This document shows, piece by piece, positions 1 to 5,667 of a stretch of DNA of 8,493 bases (position 1 is its first letter; each line of letters begins with the position of its first letter). The stretch covers positions 1 to 8,493 of the forward strand of contig CBFCZO010000136.1 in NCBI GenBank assembly GCA_965602675.1, in the 5' to 3' direction. Source of the DNA: DATKUA01 sp965602675. GTDB lineage: Bacteria > Acidobacteriota > DATKUA01. Made by a program: the position numbers and the translations under genes. The notes beneath the pieces are model-generated. The model was not told the origin of the DNA and did not search any database. It saw only the letters and a list, made by a program, of their open reading frames with translations.

Positions 1-1
1 T

Positions 2-51
2 CGCAGACATCCGGCTCCGAGGCGCTCCGCCGCGACAAGGGAATGTCTGCG
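2..51. repeat. Long inverted repeat at window edge, unassigned
   Basis: CGCAGACAT (2-10) is the exact reverse complement of ATGTCTGCG (43-51), with a 32-base GC-rich spacer that itself contains a small hairpin, GGCG-CTC-CGCC (21-31). No T-tract follows on either strand, so it is not a standard rho-independent terminator. It may be the 3' end of a structured RNA, an intergenic repeat, or an end of something outside the window. The rest of 1-130 shows no gene. Confidence 0.45.
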
Positions 52-130
52 CCACAAAATTGGATGGCATGGCAGGGCTGTGCGGGGGATGCCCGCCGGT
101 GGCGGGATAGGACGGCCAGCAGGGGGTGGT

Positions 131-163
131 GAGAAAAATGGGCCGGGGGATTAACCCCGGCCC
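131..163 (-). terminator. Rho-independent terminator of the TonB-dependent receptor gene
   Basis: Read on the minus strand, a perfect 9-bp GC stem GGGCCGGGG / CCCCGGCCC (arms at 155-163 and 140-148, 6-nt loop) is followed by A then TTTTT (138-134). It lies about 40 nt beyond the receptor stop codon at 203-205. This is a textbook intrinsic terminator and marks the end of the receptor transcript. Confidence 0.93.
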
Positions 164-202
164 GACGACGGTAAACGGTTGGATCAGCCTTGGGAACTGA
201 TG

Positions 203-2890
203 TTAGAAGTCGAAGCGCAGCCCAAGCTGCATCTCACGCATTGCCGCCGCCCCGGCGGGCTCGCCGAAGTTGGAGTAGTCGTAGCGTGAGGTGAACGACG
301 TGTAGTTGACGGCGTTGGTGAGGTTGAAGCCCTCGAGGAAGGCTTCGAAACGGAAACGGTCGATGACGAACATCTTGCCGAAGCGCAGGTCGAGGCTGTA
401 GTATTCGTCGCCGCGCATGTCGCCCCTCGAGTGTCCGGGAGCGATATCCCAGAAGATGCCGTCGCCGTTGACGTCATCCGCCGCGCGCGCCGTGTACGGG
501 GGCGCGGAGTTGTAGGAGAATTGTCCGGAGAGGGTGAAGTCGAAGGGCAGAACGACGAAGCCGCTGAGCACAAGGCGATGGCGGATGTCGTTGGCGCCCG
601 GCCCCCAGTCGTTCATCGGATCGTAGGCGTCGAAGACGGGCGAGGAGTTGGGATCGCCGGCCATGTTGTCGTAGGAGGAGGCGAGGGTGTAGGCGAGGTT
701 AACGACGCCCTTGGCGAAGCGGTGCTCGAGGCGGGTCATGAGGCCCTTGTACTCGGACTGGCCGATCGAGGCCTGGGCGTACATGTCGGCGTCGTAATCG
801 ATCGGGCGCTCGCCGGTGACCGGGTCCCTGGGGTTGCCGTTTGTCAGCAGCCAGAGGTCCTTGGCTTCGTTGTAGGTGAAGTCCATGTGGATGGCGGTGA
901 ACGGTGTGAACTGGTGGGAGACGCCGATGACGATCTGGTCGAGGTGGGGGAGTTGGAGCTCGGAGTCGAGGAAATCTCCGGATGTGTCGCCGCCGGGGAC
1001 GAGGTAGTCGTCCGGATTGGGTCTGTTGGGATAGATGGGGATCGTGCCGTATGGGTTGTCGAATTGGTCGCCCCAGAGGAAGAGGAAGCCGGTGGTGTTG
1101 ACGGTGTTGAGGTAGATGAAGGAGGCCTCGTTGGTCGGTATCTGATCGAAGAAGCGACCGTAGCCGGCGCGGACGGTGGTATTGGAGTTCTCGAAGGGCC
1201 GCCAGGTGATGCCGATGCGGGGCTGGAAGTTGTTCTTGTCGGGCTTAATCGGCTCTCCCGAGAGCGTGCCGGCGCCGACCATGTTTTCCCAGAAGCCCTC
1301 ATAGTCCCAGCGCAGGCCGAGGTTGACGGTGAGGTTGTCGCCGATGTTCCACTGGTCCTGAGCGAAGAGGCCGTAGCTGTTCTGCGGGATGTCGAACTCG
1401 GTGGTTGTGTTGATCGACTGGCGGAAGAGGTAGGGGTAGGTCGAGAGGTCGTTGGGGTCGAATTCATCATTGGTGCTGAAGTTCCATGCGCCGTAGGCCC
1501 AGTTGGTGGCGTCGGCCCAGGTGCCGGTGCGCGCGAAGTCGACGCCGAGCTTTACCGTGTGGTCGGTGAGCAGGTAGGTGAAGTTGTCGATTATCTGCGT
1601 CTTGGAGGTGTTCTCCTCATAGGGAGTGCCCAAGATGCGTCCCCTGTTGCCGAGGTTGTGCCATTCGGTGATCTTGTCGGAGTAGGGTTCGCCGGACCAG
1701 TCCTTCTTGGAGTAGGAGAAGCGCAGCTCGTTGAGCATGTTGTCGCTGAGGAATGAGGTCCAGTTGCCGTAGGCCGCGAAGGTGTTGTTGGTGGCGTCGT
1801 AGCCGGTCTCCTTGAGGTTCCAGCCGCCGACGCCGGTGTTGGCCTGCTTCCACTTCGAGCCGTTGACGCGGAAGCTGAACATGTTGGCTTCGTTGAACTG
1901 GTAATCGATCTTGCCGAAGTAGAAGTGGTTGGTGCTGCCGTTGGCAACGGACGTGCCGGCCTCGCGCGGGGCGGTGATGACAGACGAGGAGTTGTTGTCG
2001 GTGCCCTCATAGCTGAAGAAGAAGTGGGCCTTGTCCATGATGATCGGGCCGCCGAGAGTGGCTCCGAAGACGTAGCGGCTGGTTTCGGGCTTCTCGTCGG
2101 CGAAAAAGTCTTTGGTTTTGAGGCCCTGGTTGCGGAAGTAGAGCGATGCCGACCCGTGGAAGTCGTTGGTTCCGGAGCGGGTCGCGATGTTGACGATGCC
2201 GCCGGTGGCCTGTCCGAATTCAGCGGGCGCCATGTGTGTCATGACGTCGAATTCCTGGATGGTGTCCTGGGAGATGTAGCTGATGTTGCCGCCGACGTAG
2301 GCGTCGTCGTTGCTGACACCGTCGAGGATGAAGGTGTTGCTGAATCCGCGCATGCCGTTGACGGTGAGGCCTGAGCCCAGGCCGCCGCCGCGGTTGGAGT
2401 TGGTGCCGGGCGCCAGCAGCGCGAGGTCCTCGAAGTCCCTGTTCTTGGTCGGGATGGCCTTGATGAACTCTTCGGAGACGACGGTTCCGACGGAGGATTT
2501 TGTGGTCTCAACCAGCGGGGTTTCGCCGGTGATGACGATTGTCTGCTCGAAGGCGCCGACCTCGATCTCCATGTTGTAGGAGATCTGCTGACCGATGTTG
2601 AGGACGATCCCTTCGTAAACTTTTTCCTTATAGCCTTCGCGAGCCAGCTTGACGTTGTAATTGCCCGCCGGCAGCGTGAGGAAGACGTAGCGGCCGCGGT
2701 CGTCCGAGGTGGCTTTCCATTCAATACCGGTTCCGGTATTGAGTGCTGTCACCGTCACGTCCGGGACTGCTCTGCCCTCGGTATCCTTAACGGTTCCTCT
2801 GAGCTCAGCCGTCGAACGCTGGGCGAGAAGCGACTGCGCGCTGAATGCCATAAGGAGTACCAGTGTGGCAACTACCAGTATCCTTTTCAT
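203..2890 (-). CDS. Oar-like TonB-dependent outer-membrane receptor with carboxypeptidase-regulatory-like domain
   Basis: Complete 895-residue protein. Residues 1-23 are a signal peptide (basic MKR, hydrophobic core, cleavage near LLA-Q). Residues about 27-110 look like a carboxypeptidase-regulatory-like beta-sandwich (ELRGTVKDTEGRAVPDVTV, then DDRGRYVF and LPAGNYNV). EQTIVITG (115-122) is a possible TonB-box-like segment. About 125-240 is the plug, including LTVNGMRGFSNTFILDG. The remainder is a beta-barrel ending in aromatic RFDF, as outer-membrane proteins do. Near the C-terminus DVNGDG and EGFNLTNAVNY fit the Oar/CarboxypepD_reg receptor family, whose members are often near 1000 residues, so this one is somewhat short. 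It would move a ligand across the outer membrane using TonB-ExbB-ExbD energy; the ligand cannot be read from the sequence. The ATG at 2888-2890 follows AAGGGG (2899-2904) at 8-nt spacing. It appears to be driven by the sigma-54 promoter at 3142-3156. Monocistronic, ending at the terminator at 131-163. Confidence 0.94.
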   Translation of the reverse strand: MKRILVVATLVLLMAFSAQSLLAQRSTAELRGTVKDTEGRAVPDVTVTALNTGTGIEWKATSDDRGRYVFLTLPAGNYNVKLAREGYKEKVYEGIVLNIGQQISYNMEIEVGAFEQTIVITGETPLVETTKSSVGTVVSEEFIKAIPTKNRDFEDLALLAPGTNSNRGGGLGSGLTVNGMRGFSNTFILDGVSNDDAYVGGNISYISQDTIQEFDVMTHMAPAEFGQATGGIVNIATRSGTNDFHGSASLYFRNQGLKTKDFFADEKPETSRYVFGATLGGPIIMDKAHFFFSYEGTDNNSSSVITAPREAGTSVANGSTNHFYFGKIDYQFNEANMFSFRVNGSKWKQANTGVGGWNLKETGYDATNNTFAAYGNWTSFLSDNMLNELRFSYSKKDWSGEPYSDKITEWHNLGNRGRILGTPYEENTSKTQIIDNFTYLLTDHTVKLGVDFARTGTWADATNWAYGAWNFSTNDEFDPNDLSTYPYLFRQSINTTTEFDIPQNSYGLFAQDQWNIGDNLTVNLGLRWDYEGFWENMVGAGTLSGEPIKPDKNNFQPRIGITWRPFENSNTTVRAGYGRFFDQIPTNEASFIYLNTVNTTGFLFLWGDQFDNPYGTIPIYPNRPNPDDYLVPGGDTSGDFLDSELQLPHLDQIVIGVSHQFTPFTAIHMDFTYNEAKDLWLLTNGNPRDPVTGERPIDYDADMYAQASIGQSEYKGLMTRLEHRFAKGVVNLAYTLASSYDNMAGDPNSSPVFDAYDPMNDWGPGANDIRHRLVLSGFVVLPFDFTLSGQFSYNSAPPYTARAADDVNGDGIFWDIAPGHSRGDMRGDEYYSLDLRFGKMFVIDRFRFEAFLEGFNLTNAVNYTSFTSRYDYSNFGEPAGAAAMREMQLGLRFDF

Positions 2891-2898
2891 ATTCTATT

Positions 2899-2904
2899 CC
2901 CCTT
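2899..2904 (-). promoter_or_regulatory. Ribosome binding site of the receptor gene
   Basis: On the minus strand AAGGGG sits 8 nt before the ATG at 2890. It is weaker than the full Shine-Dalgarno present further upstream in the same leader (2961-2970), which makes the leader's ribosome loading worth attention. Confidence 0.7.
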
Positions 2905-2947
2905 GGGATTGGTTAAAACTGAATGGTTAGAGTTTCGAGCCGATCGT

Positions 2948-2970
2948 TCACGTCATCCGCCACCTCCTTT
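2948..2970 (-). promoter_or_regulatory. Full Shine-Dalgarno plus two-codon ORF in the receptor leader
   Basis: The minus strand reads AAAGGAGGTG (2970-2961), a ten-base match to the canonical anti-Shine-Dalgarno complement, then GCGG, then ATG ACG TGA (2956-2948). This is an optimally placed ribosome site in front of a start-codon-stop mini-ORF, about 57 nt before the receptor start. A GTG inside the Shine-Dalgarno would alternatively open a 16-codon frame ending at a TAA before the receptor RBS. It could be a leader ORF, a ribosome standby site, or a relic. The match itself is plain; its function is inference. Confidence 0.5.
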
Positions 2971-3087
2971 TCTCCTTTTCCCAGCCCTCGACGGCAAGAG
3001 GGAACTCGCTTGCCCGCCGGTCGCGCCGCCGGAACCGTTTTGTCCGGCTGAGCACGGCGAGCCTCATTTCAAATTATCGCGGCTGGC

Positions 3088-3117
3088 GTGAGGCGGTTCC
3101 CCTCAAACCCGGCTCAC
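3088..3117 (-). promoter_or_regulatory. Stem-loop near the 5' end of the receptor mRNA
   Basis: GTGAG (3088-3092) pairs with CTCAC (3113-3117), and the stem continues through GCGGTT against AACCCGG with one irregularity. If transcription starts near 3130 this hairpin begins about 13 nt into the transcript. It has no T-tract, so it is more likely a stabilising or regulatory leader element than a terminator. Confidence 0.4.
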
Positions 3118-3141
3118 ACCAAGTCTTTATCGAACCAGATA

Positions 3142-3156
3142 GCAAAATGCGTGCCG
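3142..3156 (-). promoter_or_regulatory. Sigma-54 (-24/-12) promoter for the TonB-dependent receptor
   Basis: The minus strand reads CGGCAC-GCATT-TTGC, against the sigma-54 consensus TGGCAC-N5-TTGC. The only mismatch is the first base, and the essential GG (-24, at 3154-3155) and GC (-12, at 3142-3143) are spaced correctly. It points towards the receptor gene. The predicted start of transcription is near 3130, giving an approximately 240-nt leader. A sigma-54-type activator gene lies directly upstream, which strongly supports the call. Confidence 0.8.
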
Positions 3157-3579
3157 CAAGCGGTTTGGAGCGACGTTGCGGTTTATTATCTTTCTATCTT
3201 GAAAAAGCGCTGCTGAAGAGCAGTGAAGAGGGACTCGAGTGCAGGCTGCCGGGCCGAGCAACGCCTGACCGCGCGACGGAAATGCCGTAATCACTTGACG
3301 GAGTTGAGGATAGAATCGTGTCACGCGAGCAGTTGGAGGCGGTTCGACGGGGCTCGGAGAGACTATGCGGGCCTTCAGGCGCAGCCTCAGGGCAGCACAA
3401 CTCGATCCCGAGAGCTCAACGGGGGGGCGGTTGCCGTCCAAGTGAGCAAAGATCTCAAGTTGTCGGACGCGTTGTGGAGTCAATTGTTCTGGTATATCCA
3501 TCGGCTGATTGTCGGCATTTCCGAGGCTGTAGCGCGTTGGAAACCGAGTTGATTTATTTTCAATATGAAATGGCGAATT
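3157..3579. other. Non-coding upstream region of the sigma-54 promoter (possible enhancer region)
   Basis: Roughly 420 bp between the promoter and the activator stop codon. No reading frame here looks like a protein family on either strand, and I see no tRNA. Short symmetric elements present are CCGCAA-N16-TTGCGG (3154-3181, overlapping the -24 element), CTGCT-GAAG-AGCAG (3210-3223), CGTG-T-CACG (3317-3325) and CAATTGTT (3481-3488). Sigma-54 activators usually bind 80 to 300 bp upstream of their promoter, so an enhancer site is expected here, but none of these is strong enough to name. Confidence 0.4.
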
Positions 3580-3587
3580 TCATTTTG
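3561..3587. repeat. Imperfect 11-bp palindrome over the activator stop codon
   Basis: CAATATGAAAT (3561-3571), spacer GGCGA, ATTTCATTTTG (3577-3587): ten of eleven positions are complementary. It overlaps the last codons of the activator gene. On the minus strand it is followed by A-rich sequence, so it is not an obvious terminator for that gene. A protein-binding site or an RNA 3'-end hairpin are both possible. Confidence 0.5.
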
Positions 3588-5394
3588 AATGTAGTCTTCG
3601 CCAGATCGTGGTCTTTGAGAGGCCCGAGATGCGGGAGACCTCCTCCTCGCTTCCGAGGTGCTCGATGAGTTGTTCGATGATTTGTTTCTGGATGTTTTTA
3701 AAGGAGCCGTCGAGGCTGAGGTCAACCATGACGGAATCGCTCGTGGCAGGTTTGTCTGGTAATTCGAGGATTTCCACCATGAGGCCATGGTCGACGAGGG
3801 AATCATCGGTGAGCAGGACGGCCCTCTGTACGGCGTTGTAAAGTTCCCTGATATTTCCGGGCCAGCTGTGCTTCCCCATCAGATCCATGCAGTCCTTTGT
3901 GAAGGCGATGGGCTGCCTGTTGCATTTTCTGCAAGTCTGAACGGCGAAGTGCTGGACGAGCAGCGGCATATCGTCGATGCGGTCTCGCAGTGGGGGTATG
4001 TTGAGCCGCAGGATGTTGAGCCTGTAATAGAGGTCCTCACGGAACTCGCCGTTTTCGACGAGCCTACGGAGGTCCTTGTTTGTTGCGGCGATAATCCTGA
4101 CGTCGACTGGTATGAGCTTGTCGTCGCCGATGCGCATCACTTCCTTGTTCTGCAGCACGCGCAGCAGGCTCGACTGCAGCCGGAACGGCATCTCGGCGAT
4201 CTCGTCGAGTAAGATCGTGCCCCGGTGGGCCTGCTCAAAGAGCCCCATCTTGCCGCCGCGCCTGGCGCCGGTGAAGGCGCCGCCGACGTAGCCGAAGAGC
4301 TCGCTCTCCAGCAGGCTCTCGGGCAGCGCGGCGCAGTTGATCGCGACGAAGGGTTCGTCGCGGCGTTTGCTCAGGTTGTGGATACTCTGGGCAAAGAGTT
4401 CCTTGCCGGTGCCTGTCTCGGCGGTGATCAGCACGGTGGCGTCGACCCGGCTGTAGCGTCGGGCCGTCTCGATGGAGGCGGCGTAGTCGGGATGGTTGCC
4501 GATCAGGTCGCCGAAGGTGGCGTGGGCCAGGTGGCGCTTGGGATTCATGCGCCGGCGGATGTCGTGCTCCTTCTGCTGGATGGTGCTGATGCGCTGGACT
4601 TCCACCAGAGCGCCGAGCTCATCGATGGTTTTGATGCCGATGTTGATCGCCTCACGCTCGCGGTTGATCAGCTGGTCGCCCGGTTCGAGCCTTTTCCAAC
4701 TGAGCTCGGGCAGGACCTTGGACATGTGGACGCCGACGTTGAGGTCGGGTCCGAGAAAGTCGCGCGCGATCTTGTTGAAGAACAGGACCTTGGAGCCAGG
4801 GCTGGCGTAGATGATGCCCTGCTCGATTTTATCGACGAGCGTTTCGAGGTGTTGTTTGAGCACTTCGACGTGCTTGGCTTTTTCGGCTGCCTCGAGCTTG
4901 ATCGAGATGAGGTTTGCCATCTTGGTGAGGAACGCGATGTAGATGTCGCGGTTGGCCAGGAGGTGTTCGCGCTGTTTTCGGGTGAAGGCGACGAGGGCCA
5001 TGTTGCCGACTGCGACGCCGTCGAGTGAGATGGGGAAGCTGATTTCGGCGAGCTCGCGACACTGATTCTTGAAGCCGCATTGTGCGCAGAGCGGATCCTC
5101 TCTCGGGTTCTCGAGGACGATCGCCTTGCCTGCCCTGAGGATCTGGTCTGAGATGCAGTTGGGGGGGAGCTGTGAGTCGAGCTCGTCAGCGTAGTATCCG
5201 GTTCCCGCGACCCTGACGAGATTCTTGTCGATGACGGTGATTTCGACCTGAGTGACTGCAGCGATGGCCATAACGACTTCCTGGACGAATTCGCGGATGT
5301 CGGGGAGACGGGAGTGGACCTGCAGCGGGAAGGAGTGTACATAGTTCTCCCCGGCGGCGGTTGGCTGTTGCGGTTGCTGTGCTGTGTCTTTCAT
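3580..5394 (-). CDS. Sigma-54-dependent transcriptional activator with Cys-containing GAF-like sensor and PAS-like region
   Basis: 604 residues. About 20-170 is a GAF-like sensor with Cys80, Cys103, Cys106 and Cys112 (C-X22-C-X2-C-X5-C). About 175-280 looks like a PAS segment (EQGIIYASPGSKVLFFN). About 294-525 is the AAA+ domain: Walker A AETGTGKE (325-332, Ala replacing the usual first Gly), GAFTGA (372-377) for sigma-54 contact, Walker B GTILLDE (392-398), FREDLYYRLN (451-460) and WPGNIREL (511-518). About 565-602 is a Fis-type HTH (VSRISGLSKTTIWRRL). The GAFTGA loop and Walker motifs are intact, so it should be an active ATP-dependent activator. The architecture matches stand-alone activators controlled by a ligand or redox signal rather than by a receiver domain, since no phospho-acceptor domain is present. 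It lies directly upstream of, and on the same strand as, a gene with a sigma-54 promoter, its likely target. The ATG at 5392-5394 has no good Shine-Dalgarno; an in-frame leader ORF with a strong one ends 12 nt earlier. Confidence 0.95.
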   Translation of the reverse strand: MKDTAQQPQQPTAAGENYVHSFPLQVHSRLPDIREFVQEVVMAIAAVTQVEITVIDKNLVRVAGTGYYADELDSQLPPNCISDQILRAGKAIVLENPREDPLCAQCGFKNQCRELAEISFPISLDGVAVGNMALVAFTRKQREHLLANRDIYIAFLTKMANLISIKLEAAEKAKHVEVLKQHLETLVDKIEQGIIYASPGSKVLFFNKIARDFLGPDLNVGVHMSKVLPELSWKRLEPGDQLINREREAINIGIKTIDELGALVEVQRISTIQQKEHDIRRRMNPKRHLAHATFGDLIGNHPDYAASIETARRYSRVDATVLITAETGTGKELFAQSIHNLSKRRDEPFVAINCAALPESLLESELFGYVGGAFTGARRGGKMGLFEQAHRGTILLDEIAEMPFRLQSSLLRVLQNKEVMRIGDDKLIPVDVRIIAATNKDLRRLVENGEFREDLYYRLNILRLNIPPLRDRIDDMPLLVQHFAVQTCRKCNRQPIAFTKDCMDLMGKHSWPGNIRELYNAVQRAVLLTDDSLVDHGLMVEILELPDKPATSDSVMVDLSLDGSFKNIQKQIIEQLIEHLGSEEEVSRISGLSKTTIWRRLHSK

Positions 5395-5406
5395 AGCCGA
5401 CGCTGG

Positions 5407-5493
5407 TCAGGACAACAATTGTTGCGACATCAGGGCACCGAATTGAGGCGTTGGGAGGAAGGCCCCTGCGAACCAGTAAAATATTTTCACCAT
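5407..5493 (-). CDS. Putative 28-residue leader peptide upstream of the activator
   Basis: ATG at 5491-5493 follows GAGGAGG directly (an alternative GTG is the next codon, better spaced from the Shine-Dalgarno). The frame runs 28 codons, starting MVKIFYWFAGAF and ending MSQQLLS, then TGA (5407-5409). It is in the same frame as the activator, separated from its ATG by the TGA and four codons. Translation could be coupled to the activator, whose own start lacks a clear ribosome site. I recognise no homologue. It could be a leader peptide, or the original N-terminus interrupted by a stop, or chance. Confidence 0.3.
   Translation of the reverse strand: MVKIFYWFAGAFLPTPQFGALMSQQLLS
5413..5424. 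promoter_or_regulatory. Perfect 12-bp palindrome in the activator leader
   Basis: CAACAATTGTTG is fully self-complementary and sits between the activator promoter and its start codon. Its core CAATTGTT recurs at 3481-3488 in the region upstream of the receptor promoter, and CAATTG recurs at 5534-5539. A shared operator is conceivable, but the core is short enough to recur by chance. Confidence 0.35.
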
Positions 5494-5507
5494 CCTCCTC
5501 ACTGAAT

Positions 5508-5536
5508 ATTATGGAACTATTAAGCGAATTTATCAA
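5508..5536 (-). promoter_or_regulatory. Sigma-70-type promoter of the activator gene
   Basis: The minus strand reads TTGATA (5536-5531), a 17-nt spacer, then CATAAT (5513-5508): five of six matches to each consensus hexamer at the ideal spacing, in a locally AT-rich stretch. Transcription would start near 5501, giving a leader of about 105 nt that includes the leader ORF and the 12-bp palindrome. This implies the activator itself is made by the housekeeping polymerase. Confidence 0.65.
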
Positions 5537-5549
5537 TTGCCTTAATTCG
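5525..5549. promoter_or_regulatory. Nested palindrome over the activator -35 element (operator candidate)
   Basis: CGAATT (5525-5530) and AATTCG (5544-5549) form an inverted repeat centred within half a base of the palindrome CAATTG (5534-5539). The whole element covers the -35 hexamer TTGATA. This geometry suits a dimeric repressor, possibly autoregulation by the activator or control of the divergent synthase gene. Functional assignment is inference. Confidence 0.4.
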
Positions 5550-5593
5550 GACCGTGATCGCCGGGCATCGGATCGAGCCCCGGTATAGGTTTT

Positions 5594-5634
5594 GCAGCCT
5601 TTTTATTCCCGCCGGTTGGGGCGGCTGCGTTTTT
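5594..5634 (+). terminator. Terminator-like hairpin in the leader of the synthase gene (possible attenuator)
   Basis: GCAGCC (5594-5599) pairs with GGCTGC (5623-5628), with an inner CCC/GGG pairing (5608-5610 with 5619-5621), and is followed by G then TTTTT (5630-5634). A competing hairpin CCGCC (5609-5613) / GGCGG (5620-5624) shares bases with it. It ends 33 nt before the synthase ATG, so it would act on transcripts entering that gene. The large asymmetric internal loop makes it only moderately convincing. Confidence 0.35.
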
Positions 5635-5667
5635 GTGGCGGTCGTGCCCGCGGGAAAGGGTGGCGAA

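Noticed and set aside
431..1756. Long open frame of 441 codons on the plus strand
   Set aside because: It lies wholly antisense to the receptor gene, whose signal peptide, plug and barrel are unmistakable. Its product is a Val/Gly/Glu-rich low-complexity string typical of a frame opposite a GC-biased gene.
3335..3360. GGTTCGA, resembling a tRNA T-loop
   Set aside because: No matching acceptor, D or anticodon arms at the required distances.
3127..3552. Several 68-124-codon frames on both strands between the activator and the receptor
   Set aside because: No ribosome site, no recognisable motif and mutually overlapping; one covers the sigma-54 promoter itself.
4225..5028. Open frame of 267 codons on the plus strand
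   Set aside because: Antisense to the AAA+ and sensor part of the sigma-54 activator; biased composition and no motif.
5516..5526. GG-N9-GC upstream of the synthase as a sigma-54 promoter
   Set aside because: The spacing is one base short of the GG-N10-GC requirement and the flanking bases do not match the consensus.
5554..5667. GTG at 5554 as an earlier start for the synthase
   Set aside because: The extra 38 residues do not resemble the family, run through the terminator-like hairpin, and lack a ribosome site. ATG 5668 has AGGG at 7 nt and begins where related proteins align.
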